Assembly: GCA_937916125.1 (NCBI GenBank)
Contig: CALGGE010000042.1
Coordinates: forward strand, 1-11,652
Source of the DNA: an uncultured Elusimicrobia bacterium
GTDB lineage: Bacteria > Elusimicrobiota > Endomicrobiia > Endomicrobiales > Endomicrobiaceae
DNA: 11,652 bases
Reading direction: 5' to 3'
Numbering within the stretch: position 1 is the first letter of the stretch; each line of letters begins with the position of its first letter. Under the pieces are notes generated by a model. It searched no databases. It saw nothing but the letters and a program-made list of their open reading frames with translations, and was not told the origin of the DNA. The translations under genes and the position numbers were made by a program. Below are positions 7,074 through 11,652 of this stretch, one piece after another.

Positions 7074-7862
7074 TTATTGCTTCGACGATATTATTTTAAT
7101 TCCTTCCAGCGTAAGTTCCGGAATAACTTCCTCGATATCTTCCATTTCTTTAACCATCAAATACGAAAGTCCGCCGGTAGCTATAACTTTTATTTTATCT
7201 TCGTTCATTTCATTTTTTATTCTGTGAAGAATTTCTTTTACAAGCCCGATATACCCGTAATAAAGTCCGGATTGTATTCCCTCAACCGTGGTACGTCCGA
7301 TAATTTTTGCCGGCATACTGAGATTCACCTGAGGAAGTTTTGCCGTTTTTTGTGTTAAGGCTTCTGCCGAAATTAAAGGACCTGCCGTAATTACACCGCC
7401 CAAATAACACCCGTTTTTATCTATACAGTCAAAAGTCGTAGCCGTTCCGAAATCTATAACTATTGCCGCCGATTTATATCTCTCATAGGCAGCCACGGCA
7501 TCGGCAATTCTGTCCGCACCGACTTCTTCCGGATTGTTATACAAAAATTTTAATCCGCCCGAATTTTTACTTGATATAAAAAGTGCGTCTTTCTTAAAAT
7601 ATCTTTTTGTCAAATCCGCAAAAACATTATCCAAAGACGGAACAACACTTGCTATCGCTACGGATTGAATCTGTTCTTTTGTGATATCTATTTTTGAATA
7701 ATAGAAAACATCAAGAATTTTTATTGCGTACTCGTCGGCAGTTTTCTTTTTGGATGTCGCAATACGCCAAATCTGAAACGGCTTATCCTCAATAATATTA
7801 TTGTTTATTTTAAACAAACCTAAAGTTATATTCGTATTTCCGATATCAATTGCCAAAAACAC
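7074..7862 (-). CDS. coaX: Type III pantothenate kinase
   Basis: This enzyme phosphorylates pantothenate, the first step of CoA synthesis. It belongs to the CoaX type of the ASKHA fold, which is unrelated to CoaA. Counted from the start chosen here, the phosphate-1 motif AIDIGNTN is at 4-11, GADR at 115-118, and the phosphate-2 region DFGTATTFD at 137-145; ATGG follows near the C-terminus. I choose the GTG at 7862 because an AGAGGT site lies 7 nt before it. The GTG at 7871 overlaps that site and would be too close. With this start the gene overlaps the end of fumarase beta by 17 nt, so the two are probably translationally coupled. The length of 262 aa is typical. Confidence 0.92.
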   Translation of the reverse strand: MFLAIDIGNTNITLGLFKINNNIIEDKPFQIWRIATSKKKTADEYAIKILDVFYYSKIDITKEQIQSVAIASVVPSLDNVFADLTKRYFKKDALFISSKNSGGLKFLYNNPEEVGADRIADAVAAYERYKSAAIVIDFGTATTFDCIDKNGCYLGGVITAGPLISAEALTQKTAKLPQVNLSMPAKIIGRTTVEGIQSGLYYGYIGLVKEILHRIKNEMNEDKIKVIATGGLSYLMVKEMEDIEEVIPELTLEGIKIISSKQ

Positions 7863-8364
7863 TTTGTTCACCTCTTATTCCGACTATCAACGGAAAATTT
7901 TCAATTTTAATTTCATAAATTGCTTCCGGTCCTAAATCTTCAAATGCAATAAGTTTAAAACTTTTTACTCTTTCTGCTATTAAAGCACCTACACCGCCGG
8001 TAGCGAGCAAATATATTGCATTGTTTTTCTTTACGGATTCAACAACTTCAGAACTTCTTTTACCTTTACCGATAAGAATCTTAACTCCGTTATCAAGCAT
8101 TTTAGGCGTATAAACATCCATTCTGGATGATGTTGTCGGTCCGCAAGAACCGATAATTTTATCCGGAGCGTTGGGACACGGACCGCAATAATAAATGCAG
8201 GTATTTTTTAAATCTATCGGTAACGGACTGTCCGAATCCAAAAGATCTACCAATCTCTTGTGAGCCTGATCTCTTGCCGTATAAATCGTCCCCGACAGCT
8301 CTATTTTATCGCCCGCAGAAAACTTATCAATATTGTTTATTAATTCCCCTGTTGTTATTTTCAT
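7846..8364 (-). CDS. Class I fumarate hydratase, beta (C-terminal) subunit
   Basis: This is the small subunit of the two-subunit [4Fe-4S] fumarase, or possibly L(+)-tartrate dehydratase, which cannot be told apart by eye. It works with the alpha subunit encoded just upstream to interconvert fumarate and malate. The 172-aa protein has ISGTIYTARD-type chemistry residues in SGTIYTARDQAHKR (24-37), GPTTSSRMD (75-83) and IGKG (98-101). The chosen start is ATG at 8364, which overlaps the alpha stop codon as ATGA; starting further upstream would add residues out of the family and into the alpha gene. The two subunits are therefore probably translationally coupled in equal amounts. Confidence 0.9.
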   Translation of the reverse strand: MKITTGELINNIDKFSAGDKIELSGTIYTARDQAHKRLVDLLDSDSPLPIDLKNTCIYYCGPCPNAPDKIIGSCGPTTSSRMDVYTPKMLDNGVKILIGKGKRSSEVVESVKKNNAIYLLATGGVGALIAERVKSFKLIAFEDLGPEAIYEIKIENFPLIVGIRGEQSVFGN

Positions 8365-9215
8365 AGCATTATCTTTTTCCTTCGGCAGGAGTGGCACTGA
8401 ATGTTTAAAGCTACCGGCATTGATGCAATATGACACGGTTTAGTTTCTATAAAAACCGCCAATGCCGTAGGCATTCCGCCAAGTCCCATAGGACCGATAT
8501 TTAACTTATTTATTTCCTCTAAAAGTTCCTGCTCTTTCGGATTGTATTGTTCTTTTATGTTTTTACTGCCGATAGTTCTGAGTAGGGCCTTCTTTGCAAG
8601 AAGACCGACGGAAGCAAAATCTCCGCCGATACCAAGCCCGACAATTATCGGAGGACAGGCATTTGCACCTTTCAATTTTATACTTTCAATAACAAAATTT
8701 TTTATTCCGTTCCAGCCGTCAAGAGGCGTAAGCATTTTTAAAAAACTTGCATTTTCGCTCCCGCCGCCTTTGGCAAGCATGGTAATTTCTATTTTATCAC
8801 CGGAAATATAATCAACATAAATATTTGCAGGAGTATTGTCTTTAGTATTAATTCTGTTTAACGGATCGGAAACAATGGATTTTCTTAAATAATATTTTGT
8901 GTATCCGTCAGAAACGCCCTTGTTTATTGAGGAAACAATATCTTCTTTGTTACCGTTTTCACCGACAATTTCAACTTCCGTACCGATTTTAACAAAAAAG
9001 TTCGCGGTTCCCGTATCCTGACAGAGTGCAATTTTCTTTTCCTTTGCAATTTTGGCATTTTCGAGAATTTGTTTTAATATGTCGTCGGAAACGGAATTGT
9101 CGTTTTTTATATAGGATGATACGGCATCATAAATATCCTGCGGAAGATTAAAATTAATATCACCGCAAAGTTCTGCTACTTTATTTATGATTATTTTACT
9201 TTCTATTTTTCTCAT
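8361..9215 (-). CDS. Class I fumarate hydratase, alpha (N-terminal) subunit
   Basis: This is the iron-sulfur subunit of the two-subunit class I fumarase (or tartrate dehydratase). It is oxygen-sensitive, as expected in an anaerobe. Three cysteines are placed to bind the [4Fe-4S] cluster: C65 in ALCQDTG, C187 in NACPPIIVG and C274 in IQCHSCR. KGGGSEN (149-155) and GPMGLGG (241-247) are further family motifs. I start it at ATG 9215 (MRKIES), giving 284 aa; a TTG further upstream at 9236 lies inside a hairpin and adds non-homologous residues. No clear Shine-Dalgarno sequence precedes the ATG, and a 9-bp hairpin (9221-9241) sits just upstream, so its translation may depend on that structure. Confidence 0.91.
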   Translation of the reverse strand: MRKIESKIIINKVAELCGDINFNLPQDIYDAVSSYIKNDNSVSDDILKQILENAKIAKEKKIALCQDTGTANFFVKIGTEVEIVGENGNKEDIVSSINKGVSDGYTKYYLRKSIVSDPLNRINTKDNTPANIYVDYISGDKIEITMLAKGGGSENASFLKMLTPLDGWNGIKNFVIESIKLKGANACPPIIVGLGIGGDFASVGLLAKKALLRTIGSKNIKEQYNPKEQELLEEINKLNIGPMGLGGMPTALAVFIETKPCHIASMPVALNIQCHSCRRKKIML

Positions 9216-9220
9216 AATTA

Positions 9221-9241
9221 AAAATTTGCTTCGCAAATTTT
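9221..9241 (-). repeat. Perfect hairpin between the ACT gene and fumarase alpha
   Basis: AAAATTTGC and GCAAATTTT flank a 3-nt loop, overlapping the ACT gene's stop codon and ending 6 nt before the fumarase alpha ATG. It occupies the place of a ribosome binding site. On the minus strand it runs into TTTTTAATTAT, like the hairpin at the mlaF stop codon. It could be a weak terminator, an mRNA-end stabiliser or a translational control element. Confidence 0.45.
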
Positions 9242-9485
9242 ATATTGAAACGGCTTTTACTTTTACGCCTTTTATTGCCGTAAGTTTTTCGGTAAGAGCT
9301 GAAATCTCAGTTTCTTTTCCGATAAATTCCAAAATAATTAAGCCTGTTTGAGAACAACTTTCCCCGCAACTGTCCGTAATACCAAGCCTTGTCTTAATAA
9401 AACATCCGAACTGAGTTAATACTTCCTGCACGGAAACTGCTATTGATTGTCTTTGCTCTACGGAAATAATGATAATGTTTTTCAT
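9240..9485 (-). CDS. ACT-like protein, TM1266/hydrogenase-regulator family
   Basis: This 81-aa protein has the beta-alpha-beta-beta-alpha-beta layout of an ACT domain. Features I recall from TM1266-type proteins are present: VQEVLTQFG, an R-x-G-I turn (33-36) and ALTEKL followed by GVKVKAVS at the end. That family is often annotated as an iron-only hydrogenase system regulator, and its biochemical role is not established. Three cysteines (C28, C40, C44) in or near the middle loop (DSCGESCSQ) are unusual and could bind metal or respond to redox state. A strong GGAGG lies 7 nt before the ATG at 9485. The gene sits between malic enzyme and fumarase, so a link with redox balance or fermentative carbon flow is plausible. 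Confidence 0.7.
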   Translation of the reverse strand: MKNIIIISVEQRQSIAVSVQEVLTQFGCFIKTRLGITDSCGESCSQTGLIILEFIGKETEISALTEKLTAIKGVKVKAVSI

Positions 9486-9501
9486 ACTTTATCCTCCATG
9501 C

Positions 9502-9515
9502 AACCGATATCGGTT
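9502..9515. promoter_or_regulatory. 14-bp perfect palindrome before the ACT gene
   Basis: AACCGATATCGGTT is a perfect palindrome in the 48-nt gap between malic enzyme and the ACT gene, just upstream of the latter's GGAGG site. It has no loop, so it suits a dimeric DNA-binding protein better than an RNA hairpin. I see no convincing promoter beside it. Confidence 0.3.
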
Positions 9516-9533
9516 TTCCTGTTTGTTAAAAAG

Positions 9534-10892
9534 CTATTTGACAGACTTTATAAATTTGTTTTTCATCATATCCGCAGTTAAAGCTCTGCTTCTTTTTATC
9601 ATAGCCATCGCCTGATTGTAAAATTGGTCATAGCTTGCTTTTTTCTGAGCAACTTTTTCTTTTATTGCCTTTACCGCAACGGCTGCCGCAACCTGCGGAT
9701 AAACTTTCCAGTCGTCCATAGTCGGCAAAATCTGCGTAGGTTTTATTTTGTTTGCGGGAATACATGCCGCAAGCTCCGTCGCAGCGGTAATACACATATT
9801 ATCCGTTATGGTAGTGGCTCTTGCATCAAGTGTTCCTCTGAATACGCCAGGGAAACCTAAAGAATTGTTTACCTGATTTGCGAAATCGCTTCTGCCGGTA
9901 GCAACTACCGCAGCACCTGCTTCCATTGCATCCCACGGCCATATCTCGGGGATAGGATTTGCACATGCAAAAACTATCGGATTTTTAGCCATCTTTTTAA
10001 TCCATTCTTTCTTTATTACATCCGGCCCCGGTGTAGATAAACATATTAACACATCGGCATTTTCCATTGCATTTTCTATAGTTCCCTGCACGCCCGAACC
10101 ATTTGTTTCGCAACACATCATCCATTTTTCGGGGTGAGAATCTTTCAATTCTTTTCTGCCTTTATGAAGAGTTCCTTTAGAATCAACCATTATGATATTT
10201 GCGGGATTTGCTCCATAGAACATTATCAATCTTGCAATACAAATATTTGCCGAACCCGCACCGAGCATTGCAATTTTTACTTTTGAAACTTTTTTATTTA
10301 CAACTTTTAAAGCATTAATAAGCCCTGCCAAAGTTACAAGTGCCGTTCCCTGCTGGTCGTCGTGCCAAACCGGAATATGGCACTCTTTTCTTAACGTATA
10401 AAGAATCGGAAAACATTTCGGCTGAGAAATATCTTCCAAATTAACGCCGCCGAAAGACGGCTGTAAAATTTTTACGGTATTAATTATTTCCTGTTGATCT
10501 TTTGTTCCCAAACATATCGGATAAGCATCTACTCCGCCGAGATATTTATATAAAAGTGCTTTGCCCTCCATAACCGGCATTGCCGCCTCGGGACCTATAT
10601 CACCGAGTCCCAAAACTCTTGTTCCGTCGCTGACTACCGCAACGGAATTCCATTTATTTGTATATTCGTAGGCAAGCTCGATATTTTTATTTATATCCGT
10701 ACAAACCGAAGCCACTCCCGGGCTGTACCAAATAGCAAAATCGTTAAAATCTCTTATTCTGCATTTCGGAACAACTTCTATTTTACCTTTATAAAACGGG
10801 TGAAGTTTCCTGGCTTGTTCTGACGGTTTTGATGCTGCTTTAAGAAGTTTTTTTGTGTCAGTTTTTTTGGCTTGTTTCTTGTTGATTTTCAT
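9534..10892 (-). CDS. NAD-type malic enzyme
   Basis: This enzyme oxidatively decarboxylates malate to pyruvate and CO2, or runs in reverse. The 452-aa protein has the short bacterial malic enzyme layout: Tyr56 in WYSPGV, Lys111 in VMEGKALLY, metal ligands in NLEDI (151-155) and HDDQQGT (177-183), and a Rossmann motif GAGSAN (211-216). The acidic Asp after the second Rossmann strand (IMVDSKG) suggests NAD over NADP, by inference. A Lys-rich N-terminal tail of about 20 residues is present. It is the first gene of the block, with a promoter at 10930-10958 and a GAGG site 11 nt before the ATG. With the fumarase genes it can link pyruvate, malate and fumarate. Confidence 0.93.
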   Translation of the reverse strand: MKINKKQAKKTDTKKLLKAASKPSEQARKLHPFYKGKIEVVPKCRIRDFNDFAIWYSPGVASVCTDINKNIELAYEYTNKWNSVAVVSDGTRVLGLGDIGPEAAMPVMEGKALLYKYLGGVDAYPICLGTKDQQEIINTVKILQPSFGGVNLEDISQPKCFPILYTLRKECHIPVWHDDQQGTALVTLAGLINALKVVNKKVSKVKIAMLGAGSANICIARLIMFYGANPANIIMVDSKGTLHKGRKELKDSHPEKWMMCCETNGSGVQGTIENAMENADVLICLSTPGPDVIKKEWIKKMAKNPIVFACANPIPEIWPWDAMEAGAAVVATGRSDFANQVNNSLGFPGVFRGTLDARATTITDNMCITAATELAACIPANKIKPTQILPTMDDWKVYPQVAAAVAVKAIKEKVAQKKASYDQFYNQAMAMIKRSRALTADMMKNKFIKSVK

Positions 10893-10929
10893 AATAAAAA
10901 CATCCTCACAAAAATTTTAATTTTCAAAT

Positions 10930-10958
10930 ATTATAGCAAAAACAAATTCACAAATCAA
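10930..10958 (-). promoter_or_regulatory. Promoter of the malic enzyme operon
   Basis: Minus-strand TTGATT (10953-10958), a 17-nt spacer and TATAAT (10930-10935) with TGC directly upstream. The expected start is near 10923, giving a leader of about 30 nt. The -35 lies inside the hairpin at 10945-10971, so termination of the upstream gene and start of this operon share bases. Confidence 0.65.
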
Positions 10959-10971
10959 AGATTTGTGAATT
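10945..10971 (-). terminator. AT-rich terminator-like hairpin after the HTH gene
   Basis: AATTCACAAATC and GATTTGTGAATT form a perfect 12-bp stem with a 3-nt loop, followed on the minus strand by TGTTTTTG. This fits a weak Rho-independent terminator for the HTH gene. It could also be an operator, since it covers the -35 of the malic enzyme promoter. A second dyad, ATTGAAAA with TTTTCAAT (10969-10997), adjoins it, and AATTTTCAA (10919-10927) pairs with TTGAAAATT (10970-10978), so the promoter sits inside nested inverted repeats. Confidence 0.5.
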
Positions 10972-11048
10972 GAAAATTTATGAAGTTTCTTTTCAATTTT
11001 TTCTTCAACAATAGCATAAAAAATACACAAGACTACAGATTATTTTAA

Positions 11049-11414
11049 TTATTTATTTTTTAATTTTGTCTCTAAAGATTTATTTTTATCTTCAAGAACT
11101 TTTATTTTATCTTTAAGCAACGCTATCATTTCATCTCTTAAAACTAATTCTTTTTTATAAAAATCCAATTCATTTCTATTTTTATAACTTTGAACTTTTG
11201 AATTATTATTAAAAATCCTCTCCAGTTCTTCTTGAGATTTTTTAAAAATATTTGCCATTTTTCTGATATTATCTTCTGAAGGTTTAGCAACACCGGAACT
11301 CCATTTCGAAACAGCAGTAACATCTATATTAAGTGCATTTGCAATTATTTTTTGATAACCGCGAAGTTTTCCGCCATTAATTTCTTTAAAAAAATTTTGT
11401 AATTCTTTCTGCAT
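11049..11414 (-). CDS. XRE-type HTH regulator with C-terminal coiled coil
   Basis: This small 121-aa DNA-binding protein has a Cro/CI-type helix-turn-helix (about residues 20-57), with recognition helix near VTAVSKWSSG (32-41) and the usual KPSEDNIRKMANIF continuation. The C-terminal part (about 82-119) is charged and has leucines and isoleucines at heptad-like spacing, so a dimerising coiled coil is likely. There is no peptidase or sensor domain, so it may be a simple repressor. The start at 11414 has a GGAGAG site 3 nt upstream. Overlapping opposed promoters and an imperfect palindrome lie upstream, so it may control itself and whatever lies to the right. Such proteins are common in mobile and accessory regions. 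Its target is unknown. Confidence 0.8.
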   Translation of the reverse strand: MQKELQNFFKEINGGKLRGYQKIIANALNIDVTAVSKWSSGVAKPSEDNIRKMANIFKKSQEELERIFNNNSKVQSYKNRNELDFYKKELVLRDEMIALLKDKIKVLEDKNKSLETKLKNK

Positions 11415-11433
11415 AAACTCTCCAATAAAAACA

Positions 11434-11462
11434 TTGACAAATTTTATATTTTATGTTATATT
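11434..11462 (+). promoter_or_regulatory. Strong plus-strand promoter
   Basis: TTGACA (11434-11439), a 17-nt spacer ending in TGT and TATATT (11457-11462) form a near-consensus extended promoter on the plus strand. The predicted start is near 11469, inside a palindrome. It would transcribe the multi-hairpin element at 11523-11605 and whatever lies beyond the right edge. It is the only strong plus-strand promoter I found. Confidence 0.55.
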
Positions 11463-11470
11463 ATGAGCAA
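11443..11470 (-). promoter_or_regulatory. Promoter of the HTH gene
   Basis: Minus-strand TTGCTC (11465-11470), a 16-nt spacer and TATAAA (11443-11448). The expected start is near 11436, leaving a leader of about 22 nt that holds the GGAGAG site. The -35 lies within the palindrome at 11465-11490, and the element overlaps the plus-strand promoter, so the two probably exclude each other. Confidence 0.45.
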
Positions 11471-11490
11471 TATTGAATTCAATGTTGTTC
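11465..11490. promoter_or_regulatory. Imperfect 26-bp palindrome, possible operator
   Basis: The halves GAGCAATATTGAA and TTCAATGTTGTTC are complementary at 11 of 13 positions around a central GAATTC. The palindrome covers the start of the plus-strand promoter and the -35 of the HTH promoter, where a repressor would block both. The HTH protein encoded next to it is the obvious candidate to bind. Both imperfections would be G-U pairs in plus-strand RNA, so an RNA hairpin is an alternative. Confidence 0.45.
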
Positions 11491-11522
11491 ATAATACAAG
11501 CTATTAAAAAAACGTTTTACAT

Positions 11523-11605
11523 AGCCGAGCGGGCTGTTTCATAGCAACAACCCGGGCATCAAATTGTGATATAGCGACAATTTGACAGAGTTATATCTCT
11601 CGGCT
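11523..11605. ncRNA. Unrecognised multi-hairpin element
   Basis: AGCCGAG (11523-11529) and CTCGGCT (11599-11605) form a 7-bp closing stem around three hairpins: 11531-11553 (8 pairs, 7-nt loop), 11559-11585 (perfect 9 bp, 9-nt loop) and 11587-11600 (4 bp, sharing its last two bases with the closing stem). The layout is cloverleaf-like, but there is no T-loop or other tRNA signature. The strand is unsettled. A strong plus promoter lies upstream, whereas the one mismatch in the first hairpin is C-A as plus RNA but a G-U wobble as minus RNA. An extended -10 motif at 11607-11612 could start a minus transcript at about 11600. No terminator follows on the plus strand. I recognise no family. Confidence 0.45.
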
Positions 11606-11606
11606 T

Positions 11607-11612
11607 ATTATA
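11607..11612 (-). promoter_or_regulatory. Possible minus-strand extended -10 element
   Basis: Minus-strand TGCTATAAT is a perfect extended -10. It lies in a 14-nt string identical to that at the malic enzyme promoter (TATTATAGCAAAAA, plus strand). The matching -35 (TTTCAA, 17 nt upstream) is poor. If active, it would start near 11600, which cuts off most of the closing stem of the multi-hairpin element. Confidence 0.3.
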
Positions 11613-11652
11613 GCAAAAAAATTTATTAATTGAAAGAAGTTGAGAACAAAAA

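Noticed and set aside
8365..8436. Upstream start for fumarase beta at 8436
   Set aside because: It would add 24 residues overlapping the alpha gene in another frame; the ATGA overlap at 8361-8364 is the normal junction.
9216..9236. TTG start for fumarase alpha at 9236
   Set aside because: It lies in a hairpin and adds 7 residues without family support; the ATG at 9215 matches the expected N-terminus.
10893..10904. Four-codon ORF (ATG TTT TTA TTA) ending on the malic enzyme start
   Set aside because: The GAGG site abuts its ATG, too close to serve it, so it is more likely chance in an AT-rich leader.
11482..11544. 20-codon plus-strand leader ORF
   Set aside because: It has no ribosome binding site, no biased composition and ends inside a hairpin loop; it is too weak to call.
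11523..11605. tRNA gene
   Set aside because: There is a 7-bp acceptor-like stem and three arms, but no GGTTCGAATCC-type T arm and no plausible anticodon loop.
11505..11652. tracrRNA or CRISPR repeat at the right edge
   Set aside because: The minus strand reads TTGCTATAATAAG, which recalls type II-C anti-repeats, but there is no repeat array or cas gene in the window to compare with.

Overview
The window reads as a piece of a low-GC, Gram-negative, probably anaerobic bacterium. MlaD/MlaF-type lipid transport genes imply an outer membrane. An oxygen-labile [4Fe-4S] class I fumarase, a malic enzyme and a TM1266-type ACT protein (a family usually seen with [FeFe]-hydrogenases) suggest fermentative metabolism. 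My best guess for the lineage is a gut-type Elusimicrobiota relative, with a Gastranaerophilales-like lineage as the alternative. This rests on the overall look of the proteins and has not been tested by any search.

The centre (597-10892) is one co-directional minus-strand block of eleven genes with gaps of at most 63 nt or short overlaps. In transcription order it holds NAD-type malic enzyme, a TM1266-like ACT protein, fumarase alpha, fumarase beta, type III pantothenate kinase (coaX), a kinase-less PASTA protein, ribulose-phosphate 3-epimerase (rpe), a MltD-like lytic transglycosylase, glutamate 5-kinase (proB), mlaF and mlaD. A good sigma70-type promoter lies before malic enzyme. A second, with the -10 only 8 nt from the start codon, lies before mlaF. 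The functions fall into a pyruvate-malate-fumarate module, CoA synthesis, a cell-wall and pentose-phosphate group, proline synthesis, and a lipid-transport pair lacking its MlaE permease.

The left flank (1-596) has no full-size gene. It holds a minus-strand unit: an extended -10 promoter (500-528), a 38-codon ORF starting 7 nt after the -10 that looks like a joined HEPN and nucleotidyltransferase remnant, and then a highly structured RNA (119-325) ending in a strong hairpin plus T-tract. Segments of this RNA can pair either with upstream partners or within the terminator, so two competing folds are possible. A further hairpin fills 8-73.

The right flank (10893-11652) holds a small XRE-type regulator with a C-terminal coiled coil, overlapping opposed promoters around an imperfect 26-bp palindrome (a possible autoregulatory operator), and a compact multi-hairpin element (11523-11605) that I cannot assign to a known RNA class. 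The two structured elements in the flanks are the best candidates for something undescribed.
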